From positions 1 to 48,818 of the forward strand of contig NZ_ATZH01000034.1 in the NCBI RefSeq assembly GCF_000428105.1: a stretch of 48,818 bases of DNA, written 5' to 3'. The notes below the pieces were generated by a model, which worked only from the letters and a program-made list of their open reading frames with translations, searched no databases and was not told where the DNA came from. Both the position numbers and the translations under genes were made by a program. The stretch is from Bacteroides pyogenes DSM 20611 = JCM 6294. Its GTDB lineage: Bacteria > Bacteroidota > Bacteroidia > Bacteroidales > Bacteroidaceae. Shown piece after piece: positions 48,785-48,818 of this stretch; position 1 is the stretch's first letter, and each line of letters starts with the position of its first letter.

Positions 48785-48818
48785 TCCTGATAATCAATTG
48801 AAATCGTGGAGCGTATCG
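48785..48818. repeat. 34-bp terminal direct repeat, right copy (putative att core)
   Basis: Identical to 1-34. If one copy is removed, the circular form is 48784 bp and the right arm sites, core, left arm sites and integrase become contiguous as one attP. Confidence 0.7.

Noticed and set aside
1..48818. tRNA genes, CRISPR arrays, IS elements or a third variable repeat
   Set aside because: None found by reading; the VR end block was seen only at 9253, 44780 and the template. A computed search would be needed to exclude weak copies.

Overview
The window looks like one complete temperate siphophage (or excised prophage) of the order Bacteroidales. Supporting this are moderate GC, TAnnTTTG promoter elements of the Bacteroides type, A-rich rather than Shine-Dalgarno start regions, a SAM5-like tyrosine integrase and a DUF3853-like protein. 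The first and last 34 bases are identical (1-34 and 48785-48818). They are flanked on both sides by paired CGTGTAC sites spaced 12 nt, which fits a phage attachment site next to the integrase and a unit length of 48784 bp. No host gene, tRNA, rRNA or CRISPR array is visible.

Layout. 166-3027 (minus strand): lysogeny operon with integrase, a small helix-turn-helix protein, a lipoprotein, a 64-aa protein and a CI/LexA-like repressor. 3074-3149: lysogeny switch. 3185-18177 (plus): early genes with small regulators, a Rad50-like ATPase, a RecT-like annealing protein, an MBL-fold hydrolase, a replication organiser, a DnaC-like loader, a Rha antirepressor, a DUF4406-DnaA fusion, two methyltransferases (one frameshifted in a C tract), DnaQ-like exonuclease, MazG-like hydrolase, SSB and a RuvC-like resolvase. 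18269-25746: ParB-like protein, terminases, portal, and a MuF head protein with a C-terminal HExxH protease-like domain. 25782-27693 (minus): an inserted four-gene operon with a PAPS-reductase/DndC-like enzyme. 27921-43115: scaffold, decoration, capsid, connectors, tail tube, frameshifting chaperone, tape measure, Dit-LamG and tail tip. 43209-46193: a diversity-generating retroelement (DGR). 46985-48630: holin, endolysin and a unimolecular-spanin-like protein.

Two things stand out. First, the DGR has one template repeat (44882-44997) and two variable repeats. One is in the expected tail adhesin (44665-44780). The other is about 36 kb away in a protein gene of the recombination region (9177-9253). 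Nearly all differences from the template fall on template adenines (17 of 17 and 14 of 15). Second, a 17-bp dyad, TGTnTnAnnnTnAnRCA, occurs ten times. One copy, off by its first base, lies in the switch region against the repressor promoter; the other nine sit at the starts of transcription units across the genome, including directly before the DGR reverse transcriptase. This resembles the dispersed repressor sites (stoperators) of some mycobacteriophages and suggests one regulator silences structural, inserted and DGR genes in the lysogen. All functional assignments come from reading motifs; no database search was run.
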